64,000 nt of DNA from Heliopora coerulea (taxonomy: Eukaryota > Cnidaria > Anthozoa > Scleralcyonacea > Helioporidae). The notes below the pieces were generated by a model. The model was not told the origin of the DNA. It saw nothing but the letters and a program-made list of their open reading frames with translations, and ran no database searches. This document shows, one piece after another, positions 40,490-51,100 of this stretch (within the stretch, counting starts at the first letter, position 1; every line of letters begins with the position of its first letter). The position numbers and the translations under genes were made by a program. The stretch spans positions 62,001 through 126,000 of the forward strand of contig JASJOG010000316.1 of the NCBI GenBank assembly GCA_030142905.1. Direction: 5' to 3'.

Positions 40490-40741
40490 ACTGAACATCA
40501 ACTTTTATATTAACTGTTCGGTTTCCAGCTTCGTTTAAAGCTATGCAGGTGTAGTTACCACTTTGATTTCTTGATATATTTCGAACCACTAGTTCAGATT
40601 CTTTTCTATCTCCAGCTGGTGAAACCCAGTAAACAACTGGCAAAGGAAAACCACCCATTACAGCACATGAACAATTTAAAAGACTTCTTTCACCAATTTT
40701 TCGTACACTTCCACAATTTGTTATCGGCTTGTTTGGATATT
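40490..40741 (-). CDS. Immunoglobulin domain exon, most upstream
   Basis: A 252-bp exon, 84 codons. Acceptor TTTCTAG and donor GTAAGTAG, both in phase 1. The protein shows PNKPITNCGSVRKIGERSLL, CSCAVMGGFPLPVVYWVSPA (Cys and core Trp), ELVVRNISRNQSGNYTCIAL (Y-x-C) and NRTVNIKVD. An N-linked glycosylation site (NYT) and several others fit an extracellular domain. Confidence 0.9.
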
Positions 40742-42129
40742 CTAGAAACGATTGTAACAATAAAGCGAGTAAATATCTTGTCAAACAACAGTGAATAGCA
40801 AGGAGTCTAACTGTGGTGGTTATACCACGGGACAAAATGAATGTATTAATTGGCATTTTTGTTTTGTATCGCGTTACGAGGACAGTGCAAAACTCCACGG
40901 TAATCACAATTGTTATAGGAGTTTGCATTGAAAGAGTATCGCAATTTGACTGAAAAATATTCTTATTTGCACGTTCTTGGTTAGGACATTCATTCAGATT
41001 GCACTGGGTCCACGTTCCCACAAGCTTTATTGCACCTTGTTACTCAACGAATATGCTTAGAGTTAGTGGCTGATTTGAAGAGAAGACGTGGTTCTGTCAG
41101 AAGCACGAGCCTAACCAAGAAAGCATTGTTGAGCTTATTTGGAAGTAATAACATACATACATAAACAGATACGCATGCACATACATTTATGAAGGTTGTC
41201 TACTACCATCGCACAGACACAAGTTGTTCGATTCGTAAAATTCGCCAATGAAATTAATGTATTTATCACATGAGCACAAAGTTATCAGAATCGTGTACAG
41301 GTCGTAACGATTAGCAGAAGTTCTGATAAGTCGTTAGATTTTCAAGTTCGTCGTAAATAGTGTGCGACATTTCCTGTAAGAAACAGGTAGACCTAAAAAC
41401 CCGTTGACTGGTTTGATTCGTCAACATCGTCTAGTCGCTACAAACAGTGTAAGTAGTAAGAGTTACATTACCAGTGGTTTTAGTAACAAGTAAACCAAAA
41501 CCTTCGTTCGACTCGTTCGATTCGTCCCATTCGTCAAGTTGTAACGAGTCGCGCAACTCGTGCATGAAGGATGTATCATCTGCGTTGTAACAAGTAAGCT
41601 CAAATATTTGTCGAACGGTTAAATTAGTTGAATTCGTCAAGTCGTTAGGAGTCCTACAAGTCTTAATAAGGGTGTAATACCTGTGGTGGTCGTAACAAAA
41701 AGGTACAAACATTCGTCTAGTTGTTCGATTCGTGTAATTTAAGCCTGAAAAGTCGTAAAAGTTATTATGATGGGTTGAATTACCTCGAGTCGTTACGATG
41801 CGTTCACGACAAATCGTGAGAAGTGCATTATTCGAGTGGCTACAATTCGTCCTTGTTATGGGGTGTTGAATGGTTACGGTGAAAACTGGATGATTGTGTT
41901 TTAAAATTGGTTATCGTCCTCGACAGAAGAACTTATATAAGTCGGGTTATCTGAATGTACAGTCGGTTTAATCAAAATTGCTTTTTGTTTTCGACGTAAT
42001 TGGTGAAGGCTTCTTGTATGTATCTCACTTCCATTGTGTGGTGAGAATTCTCCTTGCGTCTTGTGGAGACGAAATGTGAAAAAAAAGATAAAATGACAAG
42101 GCGTTCTTTGATGAATTTAGGGTCGCCCA
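40742..42129. other. Intron or flank; TCG-rich stretch at 41200-41900
   Basis: No gene. Between about 41200 and 41900 words such as GTTCGATTCGT, ATTCGTCAA and CTCGTTCGA recur many times, as in an old low-complexity or degenerate tandem repeat. Confidence 0.35.
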
Positions 42130-42450
42130 ACTACACATTTTGTTGTTCATTACCAGAAAATATACTATCATTATAGCGCTAAACTCAAACTCATTAACGC
42201 AAAAATACATTCATTTTATTGAATCGACATTCGTTAGTGTAGATATGCAACCATTTGCACCAATGGGCATTCTATAGGGCCAACAGACGACCATTAACAC
42301 CATTCTACTATAGATTAGGAAGAATAAAATTTCAATTATATTTACCCAAGATATTTCTCCGGTCTGTTGCAAGGTCGATTTAAGGTTATATGGAATCCCA
42401 AAATGCATAAATGATAAGGGAATAAAACTATCATAATTCGTTCATAAACT
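42130..42450 (+). repeat. Dispersed repeat family, copy C
   Basis: Third copy of the family at 545-890 and 905-1170, same orientation, including CAACAGACGACCATTAACAC and AAATACATTCATTTTATTGA. It is more complete at its 5' side than copy A. Confidence 0.6.
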
Positions 42451-44080
42451 GAATTCAGTTTATTCAACCAAAAAACAAACAGTTTTGCGGCTAATTAAAG
42501 CTTCGCAATCAGTGCTTTCATGCAGTACAGTACTCCAGTGTACCGCATAAGCTTTCATTGCAAAATGTTTTGTCTATGTGTAAAAGTTGATGTGTGTTCG
42601 CCAAGTGCTGTGAACTAAAATTGTTTAACAGCTTGAAATATACATGTCACGAAAAATGTGACATGAAGACAAAATTTATAATATCAGTTTAGTGAAGGTG
42701 CAAAAGATGCCAAGTTTGAAATATACGGGAATAAAACTATCAAAATTTGTAAACAAACCGGTGGGCTTCCGATAAACAGAGGTTGAAAGCCGTTTGTGCG
42801 CTCAAAGACTAACATTCAAGAAGGAAGAATAGAACTATTCTTTATCTCAGTACTAAACATGTTTCAATGTGGTGAGTTAAGAAGTCTCGAAAAGGCTCAG
42901 CAGAGTACAGTAGAACGTGGTCAAATGAAATCAAAATGAAAATGAGTGAAAAATGGCAAAACAGTCATCAACATATTGGCGAAACACGAGTAAAGAGGTT
43001 CAAACCGTCTAACCAAATTCAGTTTACGCACGAATAATGACAGTTTTATTCCTTTATCTTTTATACATAAAATCTTAAATCGACCCAGCAACAGATCGGA
43101 GATATCTTGCGTAATTGAAATTTTTATTCTCCTACCTCAGACAAATCCCTAACTGTCAAGTTCCTCAACATCAATTTTGACATAGCCAACGGAAAATTCT
43201 AATCTTCCCGTAAACCCAACGATGAGCCAATGTATGAACAAAACAGTGAATATCCCCAAACTTTTGTTAATTGACAATATTTGCCAATGTTCAAAGGAGC
43301 GATGGAGTAAATGAAAGCACTGAAGTAGGGACCAGCCATGCAAGGTGTCGAACAACAAGCCATTTCTCTGTGAAGATTGTTGTTCGCCTCTTTGTCGAAT
43401 TTACTTCTTTGGCGAGTCTGTCATAGTTTTCCTTTCTGGATCCATCATGATAAAACTAACATTTTCACAAACCCGTTGATCAAAAACTTCTACACTTTGC
43501 TATGACGAAACCTGTGTTCCCACCGAAACCGTTACTCTTGACGACAGGTTTGTTTTAGAACTTGCTGAAAGTGTTGGATGAGGACCAGTCAGCGTGCAAG
43601 TTTCATTTTGTCTGATACAGAAGCCCTTTCAAAAGAGCTGCTGAACTAGTGGAGCAACGAAAACTGTAGCGATAGTGCATTAACTTACTACCCCATAGGA
43701 CTTGCAACTCCAGATAAATTAATTGATTAACCGATTCTTTCAGAACCGTTTGGAGGGACTGAGTTTGTTCGACATAAAACAACAATTGTGCATGTGTGCA
43801 AATATCAACTGCCTGAGCAAAGCGAGGAGTCTCGATGCTTAGATAAAGCTTCCATGGGCGCGAAATCTTGAGTTGCTTCTTCATGATGAATATAATTTTC
43901 TCTCAAACAATGGCCATGTTTCCTAAACTAAGGCTGTAAAGCATTCACATTTTGTGTGATTACCAAAGTTGTTATGGTTATCACCTTTAGTCCTAGTGCT
44001 TTTGAGTTTTAGCGAAGAACTCGGAGATAGAACTTTCAGGTGATCAGCGACTACACGGACAACCCAAGTAATACAATAGG
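42451..44080. other. No gene seen
   Basis: No ORF with a recognisable domain and no strong repeat was found on either strand. Confidence 0.35.
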
Positions 44081-44082
44081 CA

Positions 44083-44436
44083 AGATACGATAACTTTGGG
44101 TGAAGCAACAGAATATATTAAGGAGGAAACTAGGTGTAATTGCATAATTATACAATTATACAAATTTATGCAATTATACAAATTTATGCAATTATACCTA
44201 GTTTCCTCCTTAATATATTCTGTTATGTGATTTACATTTTTTTGTTTATACTTTGTTTTTACCAAATCCATCTTATTGGTCTATTTTTTATCACGTGATC
44301 GCTTTTGTATTCAACAATATAAAAACTCATGTTGTTTTCCCGACCCACGCTACTAACTTCCCGACGAAGGGCCTTCGCTCGAAACGTCGAAGTTTCTTTT
44401 CGTATATTTCAGGTAGTTGCTTCACCCAAAGTTATC
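44083..44436. repeat. Nested palindromes with PLE end
   Basis: GATAACTTTGGGTGAAGCAA (from 44089) is inverted at 44416-44436. Inside, ACAGAATATATTAAGGAGGA (44108) is inverted at 44204-44223 around a 30-bp AATTTATGC-type repeat. The two palindromes have different centres. The right part holds a hammerhead-like sequence at 44355-44394. Confidence 0.65.
44355..44394 (+). ncRNA. Hammerhead-like motif with a core substitution
   Basis: Stem I AACTTC/GAAGTT (44355-44360 with 44389-44394) is perfect. The first core block reads CCGACGA instead of CTGACGA, so the U4 base is C. Stem II is GGGC/GCTC, the second core GAAA is intact (44381-44384) and the triplet is GTC (44386-44388). The U4 change would be expected to abolish or strongly reduce cleavage. 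Confidence 0.5.
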
Positions 44437-44871
44437 GCATCTTGTTATCCTCGACTACCTACATTGGCACCCATTGCTCAAAAAAATACAATAGGCACCA
44501 TACGCAACGGAATAGCATGTCCCAGACGGCTACATCTTCACTGGATATATGCCAAATTTGTCTTCAGTGCATGCGCATCATCCATCTTCACCATCCACAG
44601 AGCCGTCCTGTGCAAGTTTTCAGTACAGCCTGTATTACTGATGTCTTCGAAACACCTGTCGCAACCTGATATAAAGTCGTACTTGTGAGAACATTACTTT
44701 ATTACTATTCTATTACTATTTTAATTTCTTTATACACGGTAGCCTTTAAGATAAGTCTGATTTTCAAAGGGCAGTGTTTTAAAAATAATATAAAAGTCAT
44801 AACGTATTACGAAGCCAATAAAGACAAAATATCTTAAGTACCACAATTTAAAATAAATACGGTTTAAAAGT
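44437..44871. other. No gene seen
   Basis: AT-rich flank between the nested palindromes and the large PLE palindrome. Nothing supported. Confidence 0.35.
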
Positions 44872-44914
44872 ATAACTGTATTTAGAGACTTCAAGTAAAC
44901 GACAAATTTCTTTA

Positions 44915-44957
44915 TTGTATACATGTTTCGGCAAAACTCATGCCATCTTCAGTACAA
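44915..44957 (-). ncRNA. Hammerhead motif, left arm of PLE palindrome
   Basis: Mirror copy of 50450-50492, with the same stems and core. Confidence 0.65.
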
Positions 44958-45110
44958 ATGGTAATAGGATATTTACAAGCGATATTTATGTGACCTGATA
45001 AATATTACAAGCGTATGACTCATCTAATATGAATTCTCACACATGTGTCAGAAAGATTAATTACAAGGGTGCGACTGGTTAATGGAGGAAGTGGGCGTTG
45101 AAGGCGATAT

Positions 45111-45272
45111 GTAGAAAGTTGATGACGTGTGGTAGACAAAAACAGTTAGGAAGAAGAAAGAAAATAAAATAAAATAAAATAAAATTAAAATGTAGAAAGT
45201 TGATGACGTGTGGTAGACAAAAACAGTTAGGAAGAAGAAAGAAAATAAAATAAAATAAAATAAAATTAAAAA
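45111..45272 (-). repeat. 81-bp tandem duplication in the PLE 3' region, left arm
   Basis: GTAGAAAGTTGATGACGTGT starts two consecutive units (45111 and 45192), each ending in an AAAAT-rich run. The same duplication is mirrored at 50135-50296, so it predates formation of the palindrome. Confidence 0.85.
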
Positions 45273-45306
45273 AAAAAAGATTAAAAATTATATGTGTATA
45301 TTGGAA

Positions 45307-47690
45307 TTATAAGCTAAACATGGTGTTAAGATGATGGACTTGAACATTAAGTTCGGGTTTGAGTTTCTTAATATGTAGCGCTTCTTTGAGTTTAAGAGAA
45401 AGGACAGATTTATCGGAGTCTATGATTTTAAAGCATGAGGAGTTATATTGAAGTTTGCAAGCAGAGGATTTTTGAAGGTGTTTGAATATGTGGGAATGTT
45501 TGTCAGTATGTGTGTGCTCATTAATCCGAGTGGTGAGGTGACGAGTGGTTTCGCCAATGTAACGGGAATTACATCCCGCACAAGTAAACTGATATACCAC
45601 ATAAGATTTAAGCTCTCCAGGAATCGAGTCTTTAAAACTAAAAAGATTCTTAATTTTGTATGGTGAAAAAGCAAGTGTGATCTCGAGGTCGGTGCATAAC
45701 CGTTGTACGAGTGACTTGAGTTTGCGTTGTGTTATTTTTGAGTAAAAGCCGGTGTATGGTAGTTTGAAGTAGCGTGTATTTCGTTTGTCGTCTTCTGTGT
45801 GTTTTGTTTGGTCAGACTGGCTTGGTTCCTCATTGTATTGACTGATGACTTTGTGTATTATGTGGAAAGGAAATGAGTTACGTTTAAGAGTAAAAATAAG
45901 TTTGTTGAGATCTTCTTTGAAACCGGTTTCCGTGTTATTTATTTTACGGGTTCTATCAATTAGTGTTTTTATCAATCCGATCTTGTAATTCATGGGTGAG
46001 AAACTCAAAAAATTCATGAGCAGACCGGTGTATGTTTTTTTGTGAAAAGTAGTTGTAGTGCAGGTGTTTGTAGATTTGGTTACCAAAACATCTAAGAATG
46101 GAAGTTTACCATTTTTCTCCTTTTCAAAAGTAAATTTGATGTTAACATGTTGACGGTTTAAATAATCGAGAAAGAGCATCGCGTCGTGCTCATTGTGAAA
46201 TACGCAAAAGGTGTCGTCAACATATCTACGATAAAATAAAACACGAGTTTCGTCGTAATTTTCTAACCAGAGTTGTTCATGGTAACCCATGAAAAGGTTG
46301 GCTAGTACTGGCGCTAAAGGAGAACCCATAGCTACTCCGTCAACCTGATCATAAAATAAACCATCAAATAAAAAATGCGTCTGTGATGTAGCGAATAGAA
46401 ACAACTGTTTGAGATCTTTTCTGTTGATAGGAAAGTTAGGGTTGTTATCGAGAATTAAATTTATAGCAATGTCAATGGTTTCTTGTAAGGGAATGTTAGT
46501 AAAAAGACTTTCTACATCGAAAGATATTAGAAAATTGTTATTGAGGTCTAAGTTGGTTATTTCTTCAACAAAAGAAAAAGAATCCTTAGTCGTGTGTTTG
46601 TCTGGTATGAGAGGTGACAGAATGGAACATAAATATTTGGCTAATTTGTAGTTGTAAGCGTTAATGGAAGATACTATGGGTCTAAGAGGAGGAGCTGAGT
46701 TAGGTTCTCGTTGTTTATGCAGTTTAGGTAAACCGTAAAACCTAGCTGGTTGTGAGCCTTTGGGAGAGATGTTGTAATAGGTGTTATCATCTAAACAGCC
46801 TTGATTTTTTAGTTTTCTAAGTAGACGTTGTAGTTTAGCTTCTCTGAACAGTGTGGGATCCTTATCTAAGCGTTTGAATTTAGATTGATCACTAATTATA
46901 GTATTACAGGAGTTTTTATATACCTGACGGTCCATGATTACGACTCCGTTCCCTTTGTCAGGTCTTAGGACAATGATGTCTTTATTTTTACTAATGTTCC
47001 GTAGGATGTTGTATTTCTTAAGGTCAGCTGGAGTTGGGCGATAGGATGACACGTAACTTTGTGCGATATGAGCGAGTTCATTCTTTAGATATGTGTGGTC
47101 TTCCTGGTTCTTCAGTTTTTCTTTCATCGAGTAGTGAATCCGTTCGAAGGTTGTTAGGATGTCAGAGGAGTTTAGTCGTGGAGGTTTAATGGCAAAGTCA
47201 AGTCCATTCTTCAAAATATCCAATTCATCCGCTTTTAGTTTATGAGACGATAAGTCAGTTACGGTTTCTTCGTAGGTGAATGGTAGGGCTCTATTTTTGG
47301 TCAAGTTTTTTAGTTTCTTTCGGTGCGTTTGAAGAACTTTATTGATCCGTTTTTCCACATTCTTCTTTAGTGCTTTATTCAGTATGGTCCAGTCCAAGAT
47401 GGTTAGATTGTTTTGTAGCTCGTGTTGTTTCTTCGAGAAGTCGCTATAGAGTTTTCTTTGTTCACGGGAGCGCTTGGCTATGGCAGTTCGTAGAAGACGC
47501 TTTCGAATGGCATAAGTATCTTGTTGTGTGGCATTAGGTAACGGAAAACAGATGAAATTCGGAAAAACTCCAAAGGTCTGGCAGTCTTTTAGAAAAGCGA
47601 CATCCAAGTCGGCCTTTCGTTTCTTAAATGATAATTTTTCATAGGTTCGAAAATCGGATAAGGATAACCTTCCATGATGTTTTTGTGCTA
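45307..47690 (-). CDS. Penelope-like RT with GIY-YIG endonuclease, left copy
   Basis: An open frame of at least 766 codons, identical over the compared length to the right copy. See the right copy for domains. The frame is open from about 47699, but there is no ATG before the middle of the N-terminal region (first Met in RIHYSM). The element therefore seems 5'-truncated, or it starts at a non-ATG codon. The stop is at 45307-45309. Confidence 0.9.
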
Positions 47691-47709
47691 AGTCGTAGAT
47701 AATATTTCA

Positions 47710-50100
47710 TTGAAAATAGCACAAAAACATCATGGAAGGTTATCCTTATCCGATTTTCGAACCTATGAAAAATTATCATTTAAGAAACGAAAGGCCGACT
47801 TGGATGTCGCTTTTCTAAAAGACTGCCAGACCTTTGGAGTTTTTCCGAATTTCATCTGTTTTCCGTTACCTAATGCCACACAACAAGATACTTATGCCAT
47901 TCGAAAGCGTCTTCTACGAACTGCCATAGCCAAGCGCTCCCGTGAACAAAGAAAACTCTATAGCGACTTCTCGAAGAAACAACACGAGCTACAAAACAAT
48001 CTAACCATCTTGGACTGGACCATACTGAATAAAGCACTAAAGAAGAATGTGGAAAAACGGATCAATAAAGTTCTTCAAACGCACCGAAAGAAACTAAAAA
48101 ACTTGACCAAAAATAGAGCCCTACCATTCACCTACGAAGAAACCGTAACTGACTTATCGTCTCATAAACTAAAAGCGGATGAATTGGATATTTTGAAGAA
48201 TGGACTTGACTTTGCCATTAAACCTCCACGACTAAACTCCTCTGACATCCTAACAACCTTCGAACGGATTCACTACTCGATGAAAGAAAAACTGAAGAAC
48301 CAGGAAGACCACACATATCTAAAGAATGAACTCGCTCATATCGCACAAAGTTACGTGTCATCCTATCGCCCAACTCCAGCTGACCTTAAGAAATACAACA
48401 TCCTACGGAACATTAGTAAAAATAAAGACATCATTGTCCTAAGACCTGACAAAGGGAACGGAGTCGTAATCATGGACCGTCAGGTATATAAAAACTCCTG
48501 TAATACTATAATTAGTGATCAATCTAAATTCAAACGCTTAGATAAGGATCCCACACTGTTCAGAGAAGCTAAACTACAACGTCTACTTAGAAAACTAAAA
48601 AATCAAGGCTGTTTAGATGATAACACCTATTACAACATCTCTCCCAAAGGCTCACAACCAGCTAGGTTTTACGGTTTACCTAAACTGCATAAACAACGAG
48701 AACCTAACTCAGCTCCTCCTCTTAGACCCATAGTATCTTCCATTAACGCTTACAACTACAAATTAGCCAAATATTTATGTTCCATTCTGTCACCTCTCAT
48801 ACCAGACAAACACACGACTAAGGATTCTTTTTCTTTTGTTGAAGAAATAACCAACTTAGACCTCAATAACAATTTTCTAATATCTTTCGATGTAGAAAGT
48901 CTTTTTACTAACATTCCCTTACAAGAAACCATTGACATTGCTATAAATTTAATTCTCGATAACAACCCTAACTTTCCTATCAACAGAAAAGATCTCAAAC
49001 AGTTGTTTCTATTCGCTACATCACAGACGCATTTTTTATTTGATGGTTTATTTTATGATCAGGTTGACGGAGTAGCTATGGGTTCTCCTTTAGCGCCAGT
49101 ACTAGCCAACCTTTTCATGGGTTACCATGAACAACTCTGGTTAGAAAATTACGACGAAACTCGTGTTTTATTTTATCGTAGATATGTTGACGACACCTTT
49201 TGCGTATTTCACAATGAGCACGACGCGATGCTCTTTCTCGATTATTTAAACCGTCAACATGTTAACATCAAATTTACTTTTGAAAAGGAGAAAAATGGTA
49301 AACTTCCATTCTTAGATGTTTTGGTAACCAAATCTACAAACACCTGCACTACAACTACTTTTCACAAAAAAACATACACCGGTCTGCTCATGAATTTTTT
49401 GAGTTTCTCACCCATGAATTACAAGATCGGATTGATAAAAACACTAATTGATAGAACCCGTAAAATAAATAACACGGAAACCGGTTTCAAAGAAGATCTC
49501 AACAAACTTATTTTTACTCTTAAACGTAACTCATTTCCTTTCCACATAATACACAAAGTCATCAGTCAATACAATGAGGAACCAAGCCAGTCTGACCAAA
49601 CAAAACACACAGAAGACGACAAACGAAATACACGCTACTTCAAACTACCATACACCGGCTTTTACTCAAAAATAACACAACGCAAACTCAAGTCACTCGT
49701 ACAACGGTTATGCACCGACCTCGAGATCACACTTGCTTTTTCACCATACAAAATTAAGAATCTTTTTAGTTTTAAAGACTCGATTCCTGGAGAGCTTAAA
49801 TCTTATGTGGTATATCAGTTTACTTGTGCGGGATGTAATTCCCGTTACATTGGCGAAACCACTCGTCACCTCACCACTCGGATTAATGAGCACACACATA
49901 CTGACAAACATTCCCACATATTCAAACACCTTCAAAAATCCTCTGCTTGCAAACTTCAATATAACTCCTCATGCTTTAAAATCATAGACTCCGATAAATC
50001 TGTCCTTTCTCTTAAACTCAAAGAAGCGCTACATATTAAGAAACTCAAACCCGAACTTAATGTTCAAGTCCATCATCTTAACACCATGTTTAGCTTATAA
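47710..50100 (+). CDS. Penelope-like RT with GIY-YIG endonuclease, right copy
   Basis: An open frame of about 796 codons. The first codon is TTG, so no authentic start is visible. The order is an N-terminal region with FLKDCQTFGVFPNFICF, then RPDKGNGVVIMDRQVYKNS (about 255), RT motif A SFDVESLFTNIPLQETID (about 390), motif B GVAMGSPLAPVLANLFMG (about 455), motif C YRRYVDDTFCVF (about 490) and LPFLDVLVTK. Downstream is a cysteine pair CAGC (about 704) followed by the GIY-YIG motif SRYIGETTRHLTTRINEH (about 711). This is the EN+ Penelope architecture. The RT copies RNA and the GIY-YIG nuclease nicks the target. The undamaged frames indicate a very recent insertion. Confidence 0.95.
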   Translation: MKIAQKHHGRLSLSDFRTYEKLSFKKRKADLDVAFLKDCQTFGVFPNFICFPLPNATQQDTYAIRKRLLRTAIAKRSREQRKLYSDFSKKQHELQNNLTILDWTILNKALKKNVEKRINKVLQTHRKKLKNLTKNRALPFTYEETVTDLSSHKLKADELDILKNGLDFAIKPPRLNSSDILTTFERIHYSMKEKLKNQEDHTYLKNELAHIAQSYVSSYRPTPADLKKYNILRNISKNKDIIVLRPDKGNGVVIMDRQVYKNSCNTIISDQSKFKRLDKDPTLFREAKLQRLLRKLKNQGCLDDNTYYNISPKGSQPARFYGLPKLHKQREPNSAPPLRPIVSSINAYNYKLAKYLCSILSPLIPDKHTTKDSFSFVEEITNLDLNNNFLISFDVESLFTNIPLQETIDIAINLILDNNPNFPINRKDLKQLFLFATSQTHFLFDGLFYDQVDGVAMGSPLAPVLANLFMGYHEQLWLENYDETRVLFYRRYVDDTFCVFHNEHDAMLFLDYLNRQHVNIKFTFEKEKNGKLPFLDVLVTKSTNTCTTTTFHKKTYTGLLMNFLSFSPMNYKIGLIKTLIDRTRKINNTETGFKEDLNKLIFTLKRNSFPFHIIHKVISQYNEEPSQSDQTKHTEDDKRNTRYFKLPYTGFYSKITQRKLKSLVQRLCTDLEITLAFSPYKIKNLFSFKDSIPGELKSYVVYQFTCAGCNSRYIGETTRHLTTRINEHTHTDKHSHIFKHLQKSSACKLQYNSSCFKIIDSDKSVLSLKLKEALHIKKLKPELNVQVHHLNTMFSL

Positions 50101-50134
50101 TTCCAATATACACATATAATTTTTAATCTTTTTT

Positions 50135-50296
50135 TTTTTAATTTTATTTTATTTTATTTTATTTTCTTTCTTCTTCCTAACTGTTTTTGTCTACCACACG
50201 TCATCAACTTTCTACATTTTAATTTTATTTTATTTTATTTTATTTTCTTTCTTCTTCCTAACTGTTTTTGTCTACCACACGTCATCAACTTTCTAC
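50135..50296 (+). repeat. 81-bp tandem duplication, right arm
   Basis: Inverted counterpart of 45111-45272. Confidence 0.85.
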
Positions 50297-50449
50297 ATAT
50301 CGCCTTCAACGCCCACTTCCTCCATTAACCAGTCGCACCCTTGTAATTAATCTTTCTGACACATGTGTGAGAATTCATATTAGATGAGTCATACGCTTGT
50401 AATATTTATCAGGTCACATAAATATCGCTTGTAAATATCCTATTACCAT

Positions 50450-50492
50450 TTGTACTGAAGATGGCATGAGTTTTGCCGAAACATGTATACAA
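50450..50492 (+). ncRNA. Hammerhead motif, right arm of PLE palindrome
   Basis: Stem I TTGTA (50450-50454) pairs with TACAA (50488-50492). Core CTGAAGA is at 50455-50461. After one extra base, stem II is GGCA/TGCC. Core GAAA is at 50478-50481. Stem III is only AC/GT with a two-base loop, and the triplet is GTA. The motif resembles the minimal PLE hammerheads, which are thought to cleave as dimers. In this palindrome the two copies lie on opposite strands. Confidence 0.65.
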
Positions 50493-50599
50493 TAAAGAAA
50501 TTTGTCGTTTACTTGAAGTCTCTATTAGCACTTGTGCTTCTACGATCTTATGGAAATAACTGTATTTACAGTATGAGTGATTAATTACGAATATTACTA

Positions 50600-51100
50600 C
50601 AACTAATTAAAAGCTAATATGTTTTAACGTTAGTTTGAAGGAATCGATAGAAATATTTCCGTTAGACATTTGTCGAGCACATTATCTGGTAGGTTATTCC
50701 AAGTCACAGCTCCCCGGTAAGAAAAACTATTTTTAAGGAAGTTTGTTCTTGGCTCTGGCAAGCAAAGATCTCGATTGTTGCTTCGCAGTTGGTAGCTATT
50801 ATTATTGCTTATATTGAATAAATGCATTAAGAAGTTTGGCAAATAATCCCTTTAAGTGCTTTGAAGGTCATAATTACATCTCGGTCGTTTAAAATTTCCT
50901 TTATAGGTCTGCAATGCAAATTTTGAAAAATTTGAGTAGATTGTATATTGTAGTCGATCTTGTTATCACACAGGTAGCCTTTTTCTGTAGCTTACATAAT
51001 TTATTAATATGATTGTTGTTAAAGTTATGCCATACAGTTGAGCAATAATTCAAGTACTGCAACAAAAGTGAGTTATACATTGTTAGTAATACATCTTGTG
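50600..51100 (-). pseudogene. CR1-like LINE C-terminal fragment
   Basis: Minus frames give LLLQYLNYCSTVWHNFNNNH, KLCKLQKKAT (about 51060-50950) and LPEPRTNFLKNSFSYRGAVT with WNNLPDN (50842-50630). This is the end of a CR1/L2-type ORF2. It is separated from more upstream RT text (51545-51760) by another LINE tail. Confidence 0.7.

Larger units (their letters stand above)
44872..50568. mobile_element. 5.6 kb head-to-head PLE palindrome with target duplication
   Basis: Arms 44884-47688 and 47719-50523 mirror each other. Paired landmarks at both ends, and the two ORF stops, all add to the same coordinate sum (95407), so no net indel exists over 2.8 kb. A 30-bp spacer separates them. ATAACTGTATTTA occurs at 44872-44884 and 50556-50568 as a 13-bp target duplication around the whole unit. 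About 32 bp of extra sequence follow only the right arm. Each arm has one PLE copy, its 3' region and a hammerhead motif. Confidence 0.95.

Noticed and set aside
44253..44688. Two overlapping ORFs of 119 and 138 residues
   Set aside because: They overlap the ribozyme-bearing PLE end and flank. No domain is recognisable and the composition is that of non-coding repeat sequence.
46409..46651. Small ORFs opposite the PLE polymerase, mirrored at 48756-48998
   Set aside because: Antisense shadows of the RT. They are duplicated only because the palindrome is duplicated.
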